DNA from: CAZMVY01 sp964617875
GTDB lineage: Bacteria; Planctomycetota; Phycisphaerae; UBA1845; PWPN01
Reading direction: 5' to 3'
Assembly (NCBI GenBank): GCA_964617875.1
Contig: CAZUAI010000033.1
Location: 1-53,261 of the forward strand
DNA: 53,261 bases
Under the pieces are notes generated by a model. The model did not search any database and was not told the DNA's origin. It saw only the letters and a program-made list of their open reading frames with translations. Positions within the stretch are counted from its first letter, which is position 1; every line of letters starts with the position of its first letter. A program made the translations under genes and the position numbers. Positions 49,054-53,261 of this stretch are shown here, one piece after another.

Positions 49054-50760
49054 CTACTTCGACGCCTCGACCCACCGCTTGATCAGTTGCGCGGCCACAT
49101 CCGGGTCATCCTCGATGAGCTGCGACACCTGCTCGATCTGCTGCTGCGCCCGCACGGCATCCTCGTCCACCTCGCGGCCGACGAGCAACCCCTCGGTCAC
49201 CTGCGCCTCGCCGACCGGCGGCCCCGCGACGAAGATCTCCGGCTCGAGGGGGCCGGCCGCCCCCTCGGCCGCCGAACGCCGCGCGCGACGCGCCGGCGGC
49301 TCGAGCCTGGGCGGCGGTTCCTCGCCCGGCAGGATCGGCGCCTCCGACGCATGGCGGACGATTCGCAGCATCATCACCAGGCCCGCAATGGCGAGCAGAC
49401 CGAGACCGGCCTGCCCCGCGTACGCCTTGACGTACTCCACCGCCTCCCCGCCGATGCCCGCTGCTTCCGCCACGGCCAACCCCGGTAACGGCGTGTCATA
49501 GAACCAGTCCACCTGGATGTGTTCATCGGCAGGCGCGGCCGGATCGCCTGAGGGCGGCGGCGGGATGATGCCCATCGCCTGTTTCCGGATCCGGGCCAAC
49601 TGGTCCTTGATCAGCGGATCCAGGTCCGTATCCTTGGGTTCCTTTCCTGCGTTGGCCTGTTTGAAGACCGCGACCAGATAACTGCGCGGGACGTTGATCG
49701 AAGCCCGCAGGCTCTTCAGGCCGTTCCGCATGCGATCGCTGCTCTCGACCGTCTTGTCCACGCCGCCGAGGTATTCCTCCGTCCCCGTGTTTTTCTCGGT
49801 CTTCTCGGCCGTGCCGCCCCCGCCGGCCGCTCGCGCCGTGTTGGCCACCACGCCGGGCGGGGCGCCGGCCGCGCCGCGATCCTGCGTCATGGTGTCCGTC
49901 TGCTCGCGGGTCTTGACAGGCTTGCCGTACTTTGTCGATTCCGTCGTCTTCGCCTCCGGATCCAGTTCCGCGTGAACGCCGACCAGAAGACCCGGAATAT
50001 ACGCAAAGGCATGGACCAGCTTCTGCGTGAAGTATTCCTCTTTCCTTCGTCGGTCGTCCAGATCGTCGAACGAACCCGGATCCGCCGGATCGGGAACGTT
50101 GTACGAACGACCGGTCGTCGCATCCGTCACGCCGACGTTCTTGATGTTGAGTCCCGCCACGGAGCGCGATACGAAACTCGCCAGGGCGAACACCTTCGCC
50201 TTGTCGAGTTCGGCCCCGGCCTTCATCTTGACGTAGATGCTCGCGGTCGGCACGGTGGCGGCGCGTCCGATGCCCCGCTTCTCGGACTTGTCAACGAAGA
50301 CGCGGGCGTCGCTCACGCCCGTGAACTGCCGGACGACGCGGGCCAACTCGTTGCTGAGGGCCACCGAACGCCGCCAGGCCTGCTCGTCCATGTTGAGGAA
50401 GGGGCTCTGGTCCTTAATGAGCGACTCGAAGCTGACGGTGAGGTCGGCCGGCAGCGCCTGCTGCTCGCCGAGGCGGGCCAGCCACAGGGCCCTCGTGTCG
50501 GGGGCGACGTAGATGCGGTTCGCCCGGACCTCGTACTTCGCGCCGCCCGTATCGAGCAGCGTCTGCATGCGTCCCAGTTCGTCCGCCGTGAGGTCCTGCG
50601 GCAGCAACGCGACCATCTCCGGCGCCGCCGCCCACTGGAGCAGCCAGTACAGCGCCCCGACCAGCACGACCATGCACAGCCCGATGGCCGCGCGCTGCGA
50701 GAGGCTCAGCCCCTGCAGGTGGACCTTCGACTGCGCAACCATCCGTCTGAGGAATTCCAT
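49054..50760 (-). CDS. fliF: MS-ring protein FliF
   Basis: 568 aa from the ATG at 50760 behind GGAGG. N-terminal membrane helix (IGLCMVVLVGALYWLLQW), ring-building motifs (LLPQDLTADELGRMQTLLD, QAWRRSVALSNELARVV), a variable periplasmic loop rich in Gly/Thr (about 280-350), a second helix (AGLGLLAIAGLVMMLRIV), and a cytoplasmic tail for FliG (IEDDPDVAAQLIKRWVEASK). It is the platform on which the rod and export gate build. Confidence 0.95.
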   Translation of the reverse strand: MEFLRRMVAQSKVHLQGLSLSQRAAIGLCMVVLVGALYWLLQWAAAPEMVALLPQDLTADELGRMQTLLDTGGAKYEVRANRIYVAPDTRALWLARLGEQQALPADLTVSFESLIKDQSPFLNMDEQAWRRSVALSNELARVVRQFTGVSDARVFVDKSEKRGIGRAATVPTASIYVKMKAGAELDKAKVFALASFVSRSVAGLNIKNVGVTDATTGRSYNVPDPADPGSFDDLDDRRRKEEYFTQKLVHAFAYIPGLLVGVHAELDPEAKTTESTKYGKPVKTREQTDTMTQDRGAAGAPPGVVANTARAAGGGGTAEKTEKNTGTEEYLGGVDKTVESSDRMRNGLKSLRASINVPRSYLVAVFKQANAGKEPKDTDLDPLIKDQLARIRKQAMGIIPPPPSGDPAAPADEHIQVDWFYDTPLPGLAVAEAAGIGGEAVEYVKAYAGQAGLGLLAIAGLVMMLRIVRHASEAPILPGEEPPPRLEPPARRARRSAAEGAAGPLEPEIFVAGPPVGEAQVTEGLLVGREVDEDAVRAQQQIEQVSQLIEDDPDVAAQLIKRWVEASK

Positions 50761-50882
50761 TTCCCAAAGCCTCCAGGCATCCGATGCCCGGGAGTCCGAC
50801 ACCGAGAACGGTCCTCGCCCCGCACCAACCCGGCGTCAGGATCCGGTCCGCAGCGCGAAACCCGCCGCGCCCCACCCGCCGA

Positions 50883-51224
50883 TTACACCTGCATCTGACG
50901 AATCTCCTGGTACGCCTCCAGCAATTTGTTCCGCATCTCCATCAGCAGGCTGAACGCCACGTCGGCCTTTCGTGCCGCGCTGAATACCTCAGCGACGTTT
51001 GTCGTCTGACCCGTCGCCAGTCTTTCCACGCCCTGCGACGCCTCCTGCTGCAGGCGATTGACCTGGTCCAGGCTCTCCAAGAGCATGCTCTTGAAGCTGG
51101 GACCCGCCTTCGCGGACTCCGCCGCTCCGGTCGTTCGGCCCGCCGCACCGACGCCTTGAACGCCGGCCGGCCCCACCGGAGCGGCCAAACCCCGCGTCGG
51201 GTCAAACTGGATCGGACTGGGCAT
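50883..51224 (-). CDS. fliE: Flagellar hook-basal body protein FliE
   Basis: 113 aa, ATG behind GAGGTGGGAG. FSFKSM-like FKSMLLESLDQVNRLQQEAS, and ADVAFSLLMEMRNKLLEAYQ near the end, are the FliE signature. It joins the MS ring to the rod. Order flgB-flgC-fliE-fliF is standard. Confidence 0.93.
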   Translation of the reverse strand: MPSPIQFDPTRGLAAPVGPAGVQGVGAAGRTTGAAESAKAGPSFKSMLLESLDQVNRLQQEASQGVERLATGQTTNVAEVFSAARKADVAFSLLMEMRNKLLEAYQEIRQMQV

Positions 51225-51248
51225 ACTCCCACCTCAAGGGTGCGCCCC

Positions 51249-51686
51249 TTACGCGAGCAGGCGCAGCGAAGCGGAAATCATGTTCTTCGTCACATCCAAG
51301 GCGGTGACGTTCGCCTCATACGCACGGGACGCCTCGATCGCATCGACCATCTCCGTGGCCATGTCCACGTTGGGATACGCCACGTACCCGGCCTGCGGAC
51401 CGCTGCGAATCGCGTCCGGGTGGTTCGGATCGTGAACAAGACGCGGCGGAGCCTGGTCCTCCTCGATGCTCTCCACATGGACCCCGGGCCGGCTCCGTTC
51501 ACCGCTGCGCAGCCCGAACGACTCGGGAGCGCCGGGCGCAAACGTGACGAACTTCCGCCTGTACGGCCCCGCCTCGCCGTCGAGCCTTCGCGTCGAATAG
51601 GCGTTTGCAATGTTGCCCGCGATCACGTCCATCCGGGCCCGCTGGGCCACGAGGGCGGAAGTGCTGATATCGAGTGTGCCGAACAT
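51249..51686 (-). CDS. flgC: Proximal rod protein FlgC
   Basis: 145 aa. MFGTLDISTSALVAQRARMD with IAGNIANAYSTR (rod signature) and a C-terminal helix (EMVDAIEASRAYEANVTALD, TKNMISASLRLL). Rod subunit exported before hook parts. It begins 89 nt after flgB. Confidence 0.95.
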   Translation of the reverse strand: MFGTLDISTSALVAQRARMDVIAGNIANAYSTRRLDGEAGPYRRKFVTFAPGAPESFGLRSGERSRPGVHVESIEEDQAPPRLVHDPNHPDAIRSGPQAGYVAYPNVDMATEMVDAIEASRAYEANVTALDVTKNMISASLRLLA

Positions 51687-51775
51687 GGGCCTTGGTCCCT
51701 CAGGTCGTTGCTCCGTCAGTCCCTGAGCCGCTCGAGCCCTGTCGCCGGACAGAGCCGCCGCCGCTCAACGCACGG

Positions 51776-52213
51776 CTACCCGGTTCTTCCCCGTATGGCG
51801 GACATCAACGAATCGAAGCGGCTCCGAAGCAGTTCCGTGTAGGTCCGGTGCGCCAACGCGTTCTCCGCCAGCATCGCCATCTGCCGCTCCAGCTTCCCGT
51901 TCGTCCCGTCGTGAAACAGGATGTTCTCCGCCGGCTCCTCGCGCGGCGTCACGATGAGGTTCCCCGTCGGCCCCGTCCGGACCTCGGACGTCGGCGGAAG
52001 CGTGAGCGCGCCGGAAGGATCCTCCCTCCGGCGCGCCACTGCCTTTCCAAGGGCGTCCTGGAACGCGGCCGTATCCAGGTGCCTCGTTCGATAGCCCGGC
52101 GTGTCCGCGTTCGCGATGTTCTCCACGAGAACGCGATGCCGGGCTTCGGTAAACGCCAGTGCCTTCTCCAGCACCGGGAGCGTTCCGCGGCCAACCACGT
52201 CGGCAAACAACAT
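51776..52213 (-). CDS. flgB: Proximal rod protein FlgB
   Basis: 145 aa, ATG behind GAGGTG. LEKALAFTEARHRVLVENIA and NADTPGYRTRHLD are the rod motif. KLERQMAMLAENALAHRTYT closes the domain. First gene of the operon driven by the sigma54 promoter at 52269-52284. Confidence 0.94.
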   Translation of the reverse strand: MLFADVVGRGTLPVLEKALAFTEARHRVLVENIANADTPGYRTRHLDTAAFQDALGKAVARRREDPSGALTLPPTSEVRTGPTGNLIVTPREEPAENILFHDGTNGKLERQMAMLAENALAHRTYTELLRSRFDSLMSAIRGRTG

Positions 52214-52268
52214 CCATGCACCTCGGGCCGGCTCCGCCCGCCCTGCATCCAGCTACCTCACCGGCATT

Positions 52269-52284
52269 AGCAAACGCCGTGCCA
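52269..52284 (-). promoter_or_regulatory. Sigma54 promoter of the flagellar operon
   Basis: The minus strand reads TGGCACGGCGTTTGCT, a match to the RpoN consensus TGGCACG-N4-TTGCT with GG and GC 10 bp apart. It is 56 bp upstream of flgB. The start of transcription is near 52258. The activator gene lies directly upstream in the same direction. Confidence 0.9.
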
Positions 52285-52372
52285 TTCGATATATCGCCCG
52301 CCCACGCGTTAAAATGGGCTATTTGGCTCGGGCCGCCGCGCACGACTTGCGACGCACGCGCAAATCCTGCCC

Positions 52373-53261
52373 TCAGCCCGCCCGCTTCCCCAAGCACTCG
52401 CTCATCGACTCTTCGTGCCATCGCTTCAGCTTCATTCCAAGCGTTCGAACGCCAATCCCCAGGGCCTTGGCCGTCTTCAACCGGTGTCCGCCGCACTCGT
52501 CCAGCGTCCGCAGGATCGCATCCCGCTCCAGATCCTCCAGAATGTGCCCGCGGCGCACTGTGGCCATGGAATCGCCGTGGTGCGATTCCGGTCGCGGCAG
52601 CCCGGCCAGCCACGGCCGTATTGTGGCGGCATCGATCCGCCCTTCGCGGACGAGCACCGACGCCCTCTCGCACACGTTCTGGAGTTCCCGCACGTTGCCC
52701 GGCCAGTCGTACTCGCGGAGGAGTGCGAGCGCCTCGGCATCGAAGGCCAGGCGTTCGCGGCCGTCTCGCCTGGCCGCCGCCGCCAGAAAGTGCGCCGCCA
52801 GCTCCGGAACGTCTTCGCGGTGCTCCCGCAACGGCGGCACCATGACCGGCAACACGCTGAGCCGGAAGAACAGGTCCTCGCGGAAGCGTTTTCGCTGCAC
52901 CCATTCACGCAGGTCGCGGTTCGTGGTCGCGATCACGCGGACATCCACCTCGCGTGTCACGCTGCTGCCGACGCGTTCGAACTGCCGCTCCTGGAGGACG
53001 CGCAACAGCTTCGCCTGAAGCGCGAGCGAGATCTCGCTCACCTCGTCGAGCAGCAGGGTGCCGCCGTCGGCCAGCTCGAATCGGCCGCGCCGCAGCCGGT
53101 CGGCGCCGGTGAACGCCCCCTTCTCGTGCCCGAACAGCTCGCTCTCGAGCAGGTGCGCGGAGAGCGCGGCACAGTTGAGGCACATCATCGGCTTCTCGGC
53201 CCGGGGCGAGGCGGCGTGGATCGCCCGGGCCACGAGTTCCTTGCCGGTGCCGGATTCGCCC
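52373..53261 (-). CDS. Sigma54-dependent transcriptional activator (NtrC/FlrC class), partial
   Basis: The gene runs off the window end, so the N-terminus (probably a receiver or other sensor domain) is missing. The visible part starts in the Walker A loop (GESGTGKELVARAIH), then ELFGHEKGAFTGA (the sigma54-contact loop), GGTLLLDEVSE (Walker B), VRVIATTNRDL, and REDLFFRLSVLPV (arginine fingers). A Fis-type HTH follows at the end (GHRLKTAKALGIGVRTLGMK). It should use ATP to open the sigma54 promoter at 52269, upstream of flgB. Probably the flagellar master activator; that name is inference from position. Confidence 0.93.
   Translation of the reverse strand, partial: GESGTGKELVARAIHAASPRAEKPMMCLNCAALSAHLLESELFGHEKGAFTGADRLRRGRFELADGGTLLLDEVSEISLALQAKLLRVLQERQFERVGSSVTREVDVRVIATTNRDLREWVQRKRFREDLFFRLSVLPVMVPPLREHREDVPELAAHFLAAAARRDGRERLAFDAEALALLREYDWPGNVRELQNVCERASVLVREGRIDAATIRPWLAGLPRPESHHGDSMATVRRGHILEDLERDAILRTLDECGGHRLKTAKALGIGVRTLGMKLKRWHEESMSECLGKRAG

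Overview
The window is about 66-70% GC by eye. Several features point to a Planctomycetota bacterium, probably of the Phycisphaerae type. Secreted proteins end in dockerin-like calcium repeats with CFNGPNRP-style tails, there is a Tat-exported Gfo/Idh oxidoreductase, large secreted glycosidase-like proteins occur, a MurJ is present, and there is a full flagellar cluster of the FlbD/FlhF/FlhG type. The taxonomic call is inference; no rRNA gene is present to settle it.

Region 1 (1-12 kb) is a patchwork of exported proteins. It holds a GlpP-type antiterminator behind its own promoter and terminator-like hairpin, two divergent paralogous beta-propeller proteins around a palindromic operator-like site, a 1216-aa amidase with an inserted golvesin-like domain and a dockerin, a Tat-signal Gfo/Idh/MocA protein, and a secreted protein of unknown function. 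Two short dockerin fragments without parent genes lie on the minus strand.

Region 2 (12-28.7 kb) is mixed. It starts with an Hpt-GGDEF signalling pair behind a structured leader. Next come a tetraether-synthase-like radical SAM protein, RuvC, an LtaS-like membrane phosphotransferase/sulfatase and a small membrane-anchored phosphatase. TrpB2, an orphan catalytic-domain-only tyrosine recombinase under an AT-rich promoter, MurJ, canonical TrpB, tRNA-Val(TAC) and a GH78 alpha-L-rhamnosidase follow.

Region 3 (28.8-53.3 kb) is one minus-strand flagellar cluster. Read 5' to 3' the order is: a sigma54 activator gene (cut by the window end), a near-perfect sigma54 promoter, flgB-flgC-fliE-fliF-fliG-fliH-fliI-fliJ-motE-like-fliK-flgD-flgE-flbD, a 433-nt gap, fliL-fliN-fliO-fliP-fliQ-fliR-flhB-flhA-flhF-flhG, a small membrane protein, and fliA. 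Basal body, export gate, ATPase complex, hook and regulators are all present. fliM, motA and motB are missing from the places where they normally sit. The layout suggests the usual hierarchy: the sigma54 activator starts the hook-basal-body operon, whose last gene makes the late sigma factor FliA.

The most notable items are the Tes-like radical SAM enzyme, the GlpP promoter/terminator leader, the orphan recombinase with repeats around its own promoter, the structured leader of the Hpt-GGDEF operon, and the missing fliM/motAB slots. Motif and promoter calls were made by eye; no database search was run.
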